Of a stretch of DNA of 64,000 nucleotides, positions 11,206 to 21,639 are shown one piece after another (the stretch's first letter is position 1; each line of letters begins with the position of its first letter). A program made the position numbers and the translations under genes. The notes beneath the pieces are model-generated. The model was given only the letters and a program-made list of their open reading frames with translations. It did not search any database and was not told the DNA's origin. The DNA comes from Agrocybe praecox (lineage: Eukaryota; Basidiomycota; Agaricomycetes; Agaricales; Agrocybaceae). The stretch lies in the NCBI GenBank assembly GCA_964017145.1, contig OZ024842.1, positions 620,001 through 684,000 of the forward strand, written 5' to 3'.

Positions 11206-12520
11206 CCAGGTAAGTAGGCAGATGGAGGTGGGCAGATCAAGGGGGTATGTTGATCGAAAGGGCAAGCTTGACAGAGTGGAAAGGGAGGAGGATGACGAGA
11301 TCCTGAAGGTGATAGGTGGTGTGGAGAAGTCATACAGAATCGAGATTCTTGGATGAATCTTCCGGTATGTTTCGGTCAGGATTTTCCGCGTCTTCTTTCT
11401 TACATTTTATATCATCAGCAGCGTACTTTCCGAAAGGCCCGGAATGCACTCGTTTTTTAATCACCGTGAACTCGACTTTCCACCTATTTGATCAGTGGAT
11501 GGAAATGACGATGCCATGCAAGATCAACCACAGCTGCGTACTATTTCGCTAGGCACCATTTCTACTAGGGTTCTCGTACGGTGTCTTTACCACGAAATCT
11601 TAACGTTAACCTTGGATTCTAGTTCGCACCCTGGAATATCCTCAATGTTTCCTAATTATTGCTGTGCGTTTGCTGGCCATCGCCGAATAATATCTGCCCA
11701 ATCGATGATCGCGAAAACATCCTGATATCATTACTCTACGTACACGTTGGAACTAATCTTGTGTTGCGAATAGACTTCTTTCTCCCTGTGATCGCTACTT
11801 CATTCACTATAGACTTTTCTGTCTGCATCAACCCTTCAACAACATCAACCACGATCGACATGTTCCAAGCCCTGAAGCCCTGATCGCGCATCAGGGACAT
11901 GATTATCAGAGAATCCGGTGTTGTGCTTATCCGAAGCATATGTTTCCTTCGCCCATATGCTGAGTGACAGTTCTGTCTCTTTAACGAACACCCGTGCCTA
12001 GACTGCAGGAGGGAGAAAGCCCACAGTATAATATCGCCCATACGAACGTGTTCGAGTGATACTGTATGATTCTGTCTTTCTTAGGTTCTATTTCGGCTTT
12101 CAATGAACTTGAATTGCGGATTGAGACGAGTAAAAATATTCGCCAAGTCATAGTAGCGGCGACTCCATTCTTTACATAGGTTTGCGGTAGCGCGACCGTG
12201 AATTCTAAGAGGGTATATTCTTCGATTGAGTCATCCTTTGTATTACAGAAATAGCCTAATGACTTGAGATCCATCCATAAATAACCTCCAAAAATCCCTC
12301 TTCATATCACGGTGTTTCTGGCCTTGTAGTCAAAAAATTAGTGTGCAGAAAGCCATGTAATGGAGCTGGGAGCATGCTTGTGATGTTGAATTCGATCTGG
12401 AGGCGATGAACGACCATGTGAGCAACTTGATCCCAGAAGTCCAAACGGGGAGCACATTGAACAGGACAACGGGTTGCACAAGGGTTGCACTCGTAAGATT
12501 TGACAACAAGCTCGTGCTCC
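11205..12520. repeat. 3' flank of NACHT-B duplicated as 21882-22690 next to NACHT-C
   Basis: Runs collinear with 21882-22690: for example the stretch beginning AGCAGATGGAGGTGGG, the block CATATGCTGAGTGACAGTTC, and the block GTGTTTCTGGCCTTGTAGTC. This shows that B and C arose by duplication of a unit that includes at least about 1 kb beyond the gene's 3' end. A minus ORF inside it (12274-11981, MDLKSLGYFCNTKDD) is frameshifted in the other copy, so it is not supported as a gene. Confidence 0.7.
11435..11935. other. 501-bp segment present in B flank, absent from C flank
   Basis: Relative to 22081-22110, the B flank contains an extra 501 bp bounded by TCCGAA on both sides (11429-11434 and 11930-11935; a single TCCGAA at 22098-22103 in C). 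No terminal inverted repeats or coding frame are evident. It is either an insertion with a 6-bp target duplication or a deletion in C between short direct repeats. Confidence 0.5.
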
Positions 12521-12530
12521 TTAATCCTCG

Positions 12531-13211
12531 AGGGATACCTAAAAGGGTGGTATGTGATTGCAATCCCACCCTTTTGCTCTGCAGTCCCACCCTTTTGTGC
12601 GTCAATCCCACTCTTTTGCATTCCACGGCATTTTCGCGGCATAGAGTATTTTCCAACACATGCCGTGTAGTGCCGTGCACGGCATTGGGGCTGTTTTACG
12701 CATGGGCGTTGGGGCGCGGGCATCACGTGGTAATGTGGCAGTTGCCCGCCGTCCTTGCGGGATCTTTGCCACTTCCATGTACATCCTCCATACAATTTAA
12801 ACATTATGTTTAATATCTATTGCAGTTGAGTCTATATTTACATTTTCTATGTGATAAGATAAACTACCAATCCCGTAGAAAGACTGGAGTGCTGATTCCA
12901 TGATCTTGAATGTACTGATCCACCCTTCAAGTTGCAACCGCGTCTATATCACTTGGAAAACCTTCAGGTTGTTCAAATACTAATCATGTGATGGAAATGC
13001 ACTGTATATGCAGACAATGAACATATATTATTAAGGCGGGAGGCGGGGAGGCGGGGAGGCGGGATAGGCGCGCATTGCAGATGCGGACACGTTGTTCGGA
13101 AATGGCCGAAGCAGGGACAAGTTACAAGCTCCGACAAAATCCAATCCCACCCTTTTGCGAAAATGATGGGTGACAATCCCACAGAAGAATAACACCCCAT
13201 TGGTATAGCCT
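12531..13211. mobile_element. non-autonomous DNA transposon-like insertion, 681 bp
   Basis: The 681 bp are flanked by a perfect 11-bp direct repeat CTTAATCCTCG (12520-12530 and 13212-13222); the empty site is seen next to NACHT-C at 22689-22699. The ends form imperfect inverted repeats (AGGGATACCTAAAAGGGTG versus AGGCTATACCAATGGGGTG). Subterminal motifs ATCCCACCCTTTTGC recur three times near the left end and again near the right end. No transposase frame is present. An 11-bp target duplication would fit a MULE-like family, but superfamily assignment is uncertain. Confidence 0.65.
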
Positions 13212-13225
13212 CTTAATCCTCGGCA

Positions 13226-13516
13226 CTTTCGTCGTCGCTTTCCGCCGTTGGTACAACGTATCCTATAAGGCTCATTATTGGGGCAAAGGAATACAAATCG
13301 ATCTGATGGCGTAAATTACCTTCTAACCAGTCGTCAACCAGTCGTGCTCCTTAATCCTCGTCGCCTTCCTCAGCGCCTTCCTCAGCGCTTTCGTAGTCGC
13401 TTTCGTCGGCGCTTTCGTCGTCGCTTTCCGCCGTTGGTACAACGTATCCTATAAGGCTCATTATTGGGGCAAAGGAATACAAATCGATCGGATGGCGTAA
13501 ATTACCTTCTAACCAG
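13226..13516. repeat. tandem duplication of the last exon of NACHT-B (period 186 bp)
   Basis: Segments 13226-13330 and 13412-13516 are nearly identical and both correspond to the final exon. The right copy is the one used by the NACHT-B reading frame; the left copy lies beyond the stop codon at 13351-13353 and is a remnant of the earlier 3' end. Confidence 0.8.
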
Positions 13517-16500
13517 GTACTGAGTACATTTTCCTCGTCAAATTCATGTTTCTAGCGGTACAAGTCAGAAATTATATTAGCCACACTACGGGGGAAAAAT
13601 ACCTTGAGATAATAGACAACACCATTAGCAAACATCGAATTTACATGCAGTTCCTTCCCTATAACCGTATTGAGATAATGGAGAGTTTTCAGGCAGGCAA
13701 ATATTTTAAGGCTACGGTTTGCATAAACAAATATTTTTTCTGGAAAGAGACGGAGAGCACTCAGATAAATCCTGTATGCGCCGCTGAAGTAGTAAATATC
13801 GGATGACACCCCTTGCAGAAGACATTCCAATAGGTAAGTTGAAATTATTTTTTCCATGCCATTAGGAAGGCTGTAGCAAGATTCAGACAATATTTTGATT
13901 AAAGCAAGATGCAATCTTTTCGTGTGGTCATGCCATATGGAGAGGTTTTGTGGAGAATCATAAATCCCATATGGAGGAATTTTATTATAGGACCTGAGGT
14001 GTTCAAGCTGTTGGTAGGGTAGTGAAAGGATATGAACAAGATGCTCCTCGTCGGAGATCGCGATATCTGGATAGTAGCGGGTGGAAATTGTCGGAACTAA
14101 GTGAGTTTCGTAGATCCGCACCAGACATTCCAATAATTGAGTTTCTGCCTGCAATGATTGAACTGACACAGAAAGAATTGAAGCCAAGTCCTCGTTGCTC
14201 TGAGAAATACCGCTATTTCAAGAAGTATTCTTGATTGAAAATTCAAAATGTTACTCACCAATTGTCTATGTATCCACTCGACAAGTATCTCACATCTCAC
14301 GGTATCTAGCACATTCCAATCGATATTGTGGAGAGCATCGATAAAAGACAGTACACTTTGGAGGTTCATTGGATGCTGGTTGTATTTGACATCGGAAATT
14401 TCGAGCGTCCTGTGAAGAAATTTTCTATAGTTGACATTGAGCATAATCATGAACTGTAGCATATAGCGCATAAACACAATAAAAAAACTAACCTGTCTCT
14501 TTCCAATGATCCTACTGTGCTACCCGAGTATAACGTCAGCGCTTTGGCCTCCTTCGGTGAAACCAACTCCTCATACACGCTCATTTCCTCGGTCACAGAA
14601 TCAGACTGTGCCGTAGAACGAACGTGAGCTAGTATTCCCTGAACGTAGTTTATCAACATGTTGCTACAAGTACTTAAACATGCGTCACAAAAACGCAGAT
14701 GCAGAGGTCCACTTTTTGTCTCGTCCAAGAGATACAGAGAGAATACTTCTGCGATACGAATTTGAGTTGGATAGTAAAACATGCCTGGGGGCGAAGATGA
14801 TACTGCGCGATGCAGGCGTAGAAAGCACTGATATTCATCGACGAATTGAGCTGCGGATGCAGTTTGGCATGGGAAAAAGTCGTCTCTGAAATCGCTTAAG
14901 CTTGATTTTCCGTCGAATATGAAGCTGCAAAGTCCTGGACGTCGCAGAAACACATGGACGGGGAGGCCGGAGAGGCATTCAAAAGAAAGTTCCTGAATGG
15001 CGTGGCGTACATCATCGATGGGTATAGTTTGATCTATCCACTGTTTTTAAAACAAAGAAAGCCGACCAGGTTAGTACGAATCGAGTTGAGGAATGTGCAG
15101 AACTCACCTTCAGGCGCCGTTCAATCGTTCGTAAGGATAATGTTGCTCTGTCTAAATGTTGAAGTACGTATGCATGATGGAAGGAGACACGAAGCCCTCT
15201 CATACAAAAACTATCGAGTCCTTTTTTCAAGTCTATGACAAACTGGGCTGCGAAATTAGTATCCGGATCATCTGTCCATTCCACAAGGAAGGACCAGGTT
15301 TCATGACTCAAATTCAAGTTGTGATCGCTGCGCAAGTGATCAGCCTTACTCAAAGTCAAAAATGCCATTAAATATTGCAAGGACTTACTTTGTATCCTGT
15401 TGAGCGATATCCAAGCTTCTGAAAAGACGATTGAGGTAGAAATCATAGACATGTTTGTGGGCTTTCATGGGGTCCACAGAAAATCCTCTAGACCGGCTGG
15501 GGTCTTCAAGAAAGTCTTTAAATGACAGGTGCGAGAATGATATTTCGGTTTCGTATGGCCCAAAATATTCAGCAATATCGGGATCTTCTTCCACTGGGGT
15601 TTTTAAATTGACCAGAGAGGCAATAGCTCGTAAAACTAGCTTGATTTCAGTTGCAGGAACGTCGAAGAGCTCTTCTATAACTTTGGCGTTTGCTTTGACG
15701 AGTATCCCGCTCAGAACACGGAGCAGCATTTCCCGACGTGGATATAACGACAGAATCATGGTGTATAATCTATCGAGGTCAGAAAATGCTTCTGAGCGTG
15801 AAGGTCCAGGTTGGGAGATTATCTTCAATTGTTGAACTGGATCAGAGAAATCGGAATGATTTCCAACAAATTTGAGAACAGTGGCTGCATAGATAAATTG
15901 GCCAGAAGAGTTGTCCACAAAATATTGTAAAATATGCCATGGAGGCCATGGACGGGGAACACCTTGCATGATATCTTGATTTTCGTCATAGATTTTTGCG
16001 AAGCCATCGAACAGATATTTTCTGATATCATGCCAGGCATTGCGAGATTCGCTGAGATCCAACCGTTTTGTGGACTCCAAAAGAGGGGCGCGATCAAAGG
16101 AATCACGAATCCAGAATTCAGGGCGACTCGCAATGAGAATTCGGAACGGCAAGTTGGACGTTTTCATCGAGTTTCCGATGAGGGAAAGAATGTCACGCTG
16201 AACTTTCGAGGTTTCGCATTCGTCAAGGCCGTCGATGATGACTGTGGGGGTATGCGTTGGAAGGGAGGGTAGATGAGATGAAGGTTCAACTATGAGTGAA
16301 TGTAGCTGAGTGGATATAGATTTGGATGGTAATTTGTCGTCGTCGGTCATTGCTTTATCCACCAGGGACCTCATACCAGGGATGTTGGTTGCAATCTGAT
16401 ATGCCAAAGTCGAGAACAGGAATTTAGCAAAACCACGTTTCTCGTCTCCCTTTACAAAGAAAAACGAGCCCGCGTATCGTTCACGGTACAGTTGCCGCAG

Positions 16501-16866
16501 AAGCTCCGCAATCTTCTGCATAATGGCTGACTTTCCTGCACCAGCAGGTCCATAAAGCCATAGGACATTTGTTGGTGGATTTGGGTCGTTGATCCATTCT
16601 ATGATTTGCTGTAAAATATCCTTGCGTGTCCCTGGATGACAGGTGCCTTGGGAATACCGTTCTGCGGAATCATACATCGCTGAATCCGCTATTGATCGAC
16701 TTAAGGTTGATAACCCTGTTAGAAAAAAAGAGTTGTTAGAGTGCACTCCAACAGAGTGGAAACTACTCTACTTGCCTGACTCGATCGGTGCGATTGGTCC
16801 AGGACTTTGGTTGTTGACAGTAAAGGTCCCGCCGTTAATTAAAACGTTGCTCCCTGAGGGAAACAT
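13351..16866 (-). CDS. NACHT-domain NTPase, tandem copy B (7 exons, 1056 aa)
   Basis: Exons: 16866-16776, 16715-15389, 15348-15108, 15040-14493, 14424-14259, 14199-13603, 13551-13351; frames close to 1056 residues. Same organisation as copy A: opening motif NVLINGGTFTVN, NACHT with GPAGAGKS and VIIDGLDECE, then the unrecognised C-terminal half. Oddities: the upstream ATG of copy A is AGG here and is followed by an in-frame stop, so the inner ATG must be used. Exon 4 is 90 nt shorter, removing most of the acidic Asp/Ser segment. The C terminus instead carries an expanded acidic tail of Glu/Asp/Ser/Ala repeats made by the last-exon duplication. All exon length differences from A and C are multiples of three, which argues that the gene has stayed under coding constraint. 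Confidence 0.85.
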
Positions 16867-17029
16867 CGCTCGTCCTCAGAAATCTGTCCTTTTCTCAATG
16901 TGTCCTTTGGTTCTGACGCTTGGGAGTACGGTCCAGAGATTGTGAAAGGCACTGCAGTAGACATGAGTTCAGATTCGCACGATTATCAAGGGCCATGCAT
17001 CATGGGCCTGGCTTACAAAAATATCAATT
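16867..17029. repeat. truncated duplicated 5' flank of NACHT-B
   Basis: Matches the 5' flanks of A and C up to about 17028 (AAAAATATCAAT), where similarity stops abruptly and array 3 begins (TGTACGTCCGCATCAAG). The missing remainder of the flank is not found elsewhere in the window near B. Confidence 0.6.
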
Positions 17030-18900
17030 TATGTACGTCCGCATCAAGTTTTTTCTTTCAGCAACGTCCTCCTCCGATCATTCATCGATTGTTTTCCCAG
17101 CCTCTTGTTAGAGCCACTTCTGCGCATGGACTCGAACCCTCTCAGCGACCGTCAATATGCGACTCTCCGAACCGGACGACATTGGACAGAGAACGTTCGA
17201 TGCAGCGTGGATGTCCTCAGAGATCTCAGTGGGATCGCGTCCTCCTATACAACAGTAAGCCCCTTGATCAAATATCGTTTCTAAAAACTTACGCGCGTGG
17301 TTGCCGGGCCATCTTCGGCTTTGGTGTTCCTTTTGTCCTTCACCATCGCCCCTCAATTCCACGCTTTCCGCATCAGCTCAGTGCCAACTCCAACCTTCCC
17401 CCATCCTCGTGCATCCGTGTTGTCACCTAGACCGTGTTTGCTCTGCCGTTCGGGATCACCTCTTGGGATCCATGTCCGTTCGTGGGTCAAACGGAAGAGC
17501 CTACAAATCGTGTAAGTAAACATCATTTTCGAGTCGTGCAGAACTGCGGACACTCACCCCTGAGCCACAGCAGTCGTGTGGACGCGTCAATCAAGCTCTT
17601 AGTCTCAAAGGAAAGAGCGCCGATGGTGTAAGTCTTGCTTTCAACTTCTCGACATCTCAAACCGCTTACCCTCGTGTTTAGAGCCATCTCAGTCCGTAAA
17701 CCAGCATAGATCAAGTCGTTCTATCGTCGACGTCTACAGGATTATACGCTGGCGACGACATCAATTGAAAATCTGGAAATGAGTAACCAGGTAAGTGCCA
17801 TTATCGAGTTTGGCTCAATTTCCCAAAACTTACCATTGTGCAGGGATCATTATGACTACTACGACGCCTCGATAAACGTAGCCCAAGCTCGTGGAAGTGA
17901 TTCTGGCGTCGGCGGGTGCAGCAGGTGAGGAGGGAGAACTTTGGTTGTAAAGGTGGAGAGCCTAGAAGCGGATAAACAGGTCAGTATCATTTTCAACCTC
18001 TGTAAAACCTCCAAGCACTTACCATCATCCTCCGATCATATCAAAGGAGTCGTGTGGGCCTGGTAGGAATTCATGTAAGTGTCCTGCTCGCGTTTTTCGA
18101 TAGTTTGTAAACACTTACCATTGTGTCAGCCCGTGGATCGAGTTCGTTCGAGGGATTCTGTGGTTGACGTGTGTTGGGTGAGGCGGCGAGGGCTTCAATT
18201 GCAAGGGTATTGTATAACCTGGAGGTAAGTGTCTTTTTCGGTCTCGGCACAGTTTCTGACTCACCAGCCTGTAGTCCGTCGAACTAGGGCACTCCTACGT
18301 CACATGTAAGTGCTCACTTTGTGCTCGCCGTAATTCATAAATATTTACCATAGTGTTTAGACTGAACAGACCTGTCAGCCCACAAACAAGATTCGTTAGA
18401 GGGATTCCGTCGTTGACGTGCGCAGCAAGATGACGCGGCGAGGGCTCCAATAAGCGTGGTGCAGAGCCTAGAGATGGATGCACATGTGAGTATCGTTTTT
18501 CAAGCTCTGTAGAAACTTGTAAGCACTTACCAGCTAGTCTCCAAGTAGTCGATTCCACTGTGTGGCCCGTGGAACGAGCGCCATCGAATGTAAGTTTTAT
18601 TTTTATATTCGTCATAGGTCATAATCACTTACCAGCGTGTCTCCAACAGTTGAATCCAGTGGGAATCCAGCTCGTTAAGCTCCGTTGTCGTCGAAATGAG
18701 GAGACGAGAAGAAAATGAGATTGAGCAAACCAAGACGGACGAAAGTGAGTATTTGATGTCATATGTCGAGAAAAGAACACTTACCACAGCGTGTACTCGT
18801 ACGCTGCATTGTCTGTTACGAGCTGCACTTTGAATCCGCCGAAACAAAGTGATCAGCAGACGAGGAGCTGATTCTCGCCGCCTACAAGGTATGTGTGTGT
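17030..18900 (-). other. array of small exon-intron units (array 3), product unknown
   Basis: At least nine introns can be read on the minus strand, each about 45-60 nt, with donors GTAAGTG/GTGAGT, branch-like ACTTAC or ACTCAC or CTGAC, and YAG acceptors (for example GTAAGTG...ACTTACATGAATTCCTACCAG at about 18115-18062). Exons alternate between short and long types and the long ones are related to one another: GCCCTCGCCGC(G/C)TCA and CAGAATC(C/A)C recur about every 200-300 nt. Some long exons are open (for instance RQPQNPSNELDPRADTM), others have stops. The last coding-like exon (17240-17108) reads GRDPTEISEDIHAASNV and ends HAQKWL. I cannot name a function; a decayed gene with amplified exons or a spliced non-coding RNA are both possible. 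Confidence 0.5.
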
Positions 18901-19115
18901 TGAGCTCATATCGAGCGGAGGATAGATGAGGAGAGGAGAGGAGAGAAGACTAGCTACGAAAAGCTCCGATGAGTTGTTGTTCTATCCAGTCGAAGTAGCT
19001 AGTCTTATATACATTTTTCAACCCCATGTATTTGGTACACCAGTGAAATCAAAGTTTTTGATGTGAACCTATGTTAGGTGAAATGAGCCCCGAATCAAGA
19101 TCTCGCGAATGTATT
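17990..19115 (-). repeat. left arm of a large inverted repeat
   Basis: The reverse complement of this segment is similar, with gaps, to 19420-20430. Matching landmarks: ATTCG(G/A)GGCTCATTT next to the centre, TTCACATCAAAA, TTTCACTGGTGTACC, GCTAGCTA/CTAGCTAC, TGTAGGC(G/A)G(C/T)GAGAATC, and successive GTAAGTG introns. The central spacer of about 300 bp (19120-19415) is not repeated. Confidence 0.65.
19002..19011 (-). promoter_or_regulatory. TATA-like element upstream of array 3
   Basis: The minus strand reads TATATAAGAC, about 110 nt upstream of the first donor-like site of array 3. The inverted partner array has the diverged equivalent ACATATGGCTAG at about 19508. Confidence 0.4.
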
Positions 19116-19419
19116 CTTTTACGGCTCTGGTATCACACTTCTTGCTATCTTAATGTAAATATATTATAGATAGTTACTCAATCTTTGCATATATCACTAA
19201 CAGATTGGTTCGAACGACATGAAAATCGAATTTATTATGAAACGTTTCTGAAAATTGGTGGTCGATGGATTAGGGTGATCAAGGTGGATGCGAATGGAGT
19301 TGAGAGCAACAGATTTTCATAACAGCCAGGTATTTTCCATCGATGCTTCTCGTGTGGTACGAAAGTCGAATCAAGGGGATACGTGCTGCGGTCCCCTCTT
19401 TTATTTGAGCACCGTGCGT

Positions 19420-20435
19420 CGCGATTCGAGGCTCATTTTGGCTAACATGGGTTCACATCAAAACTTATATTTCACTGGTGTACCGAATACATGGGTTCGT
19501 AAAACGTACATATGGCTAGCTAGTTGGATTGGAAAGAATAATAGCTCATTGCAGCTTGTCTTTCCTTCCTTCCTCTTCTCAGCTCGATACGAATTCGACA
19601 GACACATACCTTGTAGGCAGTGAGAATCGACTCGTCGTCGCTTACTCAATGCTAATTGCTTTGTTTCGAGAGAACCAAAGCGCGCCTTGTAGCAGACAAA
19701 GCAGCGCAAGATTGCACGCTGTGGTAAGTGTTCTCTTTTCAACAAATGTCATTGAACACTTACTTTCGATCTTAGTCCATTCAAACTCTTCTCGCCACAT
19801 CATCATTTCAACGACGACAACGACGACAGAGCTTAACAAACTCGATTTATGCATTTGCATGATGATGCCAATTGGTGGAAACACACTAGTAAGTGATTAC
19901 GACCTGCGGCGAACACGAAAACTATACTTACACGCGATGCAGCTCGTTCCATCGCCCACACGATGAAATTGACTGCTCGGAAACACACTGGTAAGTGTTC
20001 GCAAGTTCAGCAGAGCTTAAAAATGATACTCACATGTGCGTCCATCTCTGGGCTCTGCATAACCCTTGCGGATTGAAGCCCTTGCCGCCTCATCTTCCTG
20101 CACACGCCAACGCCGGGATCACTCGAACGAACTTCACACCCTGATACCTCTGCTTTAAGCGAAACACGGTGGTAAGTGCTTATGACTTGTGTCGAAAACA
20201 AAAAATGACACTTACATGCGACATAGAAATTCACACGGCTGATTTAGTTCGTTCGGAGCACGGCGATGAGCGCTTGGAAGTTTAGCAGAACATGGAATGG
20301 ATGCTTCCATGTCTCTACGCTCTGCACTACCGTTGCGGTTGAAGTTCTTTCTGCCTCGTCTTAGAGGTAAGACCTGCGAGCGAGCAGCCAGTGCCAGCGC
20401 ATACACAGCCACTGTCGCATTGAAATGCAAAGTGA
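19420..20435 (+). other. inverted partner array (array 4), plus strand
   Basis: Right arm of the inverted repeat. Plus-strand introns are visible at about 19724 (GTAAGTG...ACTTACTTTCGATCTTAG), 19889 (ending GCGATGCAG), 19991 and 20172 (ending GCGACATAG). The exons correspond one by one to those of array 3, for example GAAGCCCTTGCCGCCTCATC. Arrays 3 and 4 diverge from the common 300-bp spacer, so they may share a bidirectional control region. No intact protein could be assembled. Confidence 0.5.
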
Positions 20436-21639
20436 AAGTTTAACGGGCGTGGAGAGTAAATTGAGAGTACGTCTCATAAGTACAGCGGTGATGTACGGCT
20501 GAATACAAGGCCCTATTACATTTTTCCTTCATGTAAGAATCTAGAAAAGCAAAAGAAAGAAAACGATGACGTCAGCAACGAGAGGAAGAGGAATAAAAAC
20601 GATACGAAACAAGCCATGTCCCCTGGAGCAAGAGGGTTCGGTGCAGAGGTTAAAAGGTTAGCCATACGACTACAGCATCTTGCTGCCTAATTCGCGCGAA
20701 AAAATGATTCAATTAATGAGAGGAAAAGTAGAAAAGGATAGAAAGAAAATACGCACATTTGAGCTATAAATAAACGAACGACAGCCATCGATGATGAATT
20801 CTGCGTCCGCCGTATCAAGGAAAATTGGCAACGACGCAGATTCAATCCCGCACGGGTTTGCTGAAAGTTGCGGCGATATGTATGACTTGACTTGAGCCCC
20901 AAGTACATTGACCCTCCATGACGGTGTCGAGGCATAATCCTAAAGAACAGAAGAGCCGGAAGTTACAATGATTCGAGTAAGGCATGCTACGTAGCACTTG
21001 CGCGGCGTAGAGAAGCTGCAAATATATATGTCATGAGTTAGGTGAGCATTTATTGAATCGAAAACGAACCTCACAGACACAGAGAATCTCACCACAGAGA
21101 CCACGGGAAGACCGGGAAGATATCGAATTATGACAGTCGATGAGTATGTTGGAGGTGAGAGCGGATCGGAGCTCGAAAGTCATGTCAAAAACAAAAAAAA
21201 AACAAAAAAAAAAAGTCGACAAGGCATGTACGTCGATGTCGAAGGAACCTGTTATACTTGAAAACAATTTCATAGTAGAACCGTTGCAGGTAAACGGTGG
21301 GGTCCGGGGCAAGGATGGCAGCCACCAAGTGAGATCTTATGAAGGAGGTGAAAAATAGCAGCGAAGGCACCATCCAGCTCAGAGTCTTGACCAGGGGCGA
21401 CTGTGATGAAGGACGAAGGCTTCGAACGGGAGAAACGCACTCATGGAGGGGTTACAACGTGCGAGGACGACTGGTTCTAGTGCTAAGTTATTGAAGAATG
21501 AGTTAGTATTAAAATCAGGTAACAAACGCAACGACAAACCCATTCGAAAGGTATCACTAATACAGAACTTTGTATGTGTTCCACAGAGTCGAGCCCGAAC
21601 ACATTCGAGTCCTCATACAGGATGACACTCGCATTTAAT
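20436..21639. other. no gene recognised
   Basis: No conserved frame or splice pattern found. Contains an A-rich run with the motif AAAAACAAAAAAAAAACA at about 21187. ORFs here (for example 20935-20687 minus) have no recognisable features. Confidence 0.5.

Noticed and set aside
11981..12274. Minus ORF MDLKSLGYFCNTKDD as a small gene downstream of NACHT-B
   Set aside because: The duplicated counterpart near NACHT-C is frameshifted and stopped, so conservation reflects the duplication rather than coding constraint.
17108..17150. tRNA B-box-like GGTTCGAGTCC on the minus strand
   Set aside because: No cloverleaf can be built; it lies inside a coding-like exon of array 3.
17780..20435. CRISPR-like regular repeats
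   Set aside because: The regular GTAAGTG/CACTTAC spacing is explained by intron donor and branch-point signals; intervening sequences are not spacers and the organism is a fungus.
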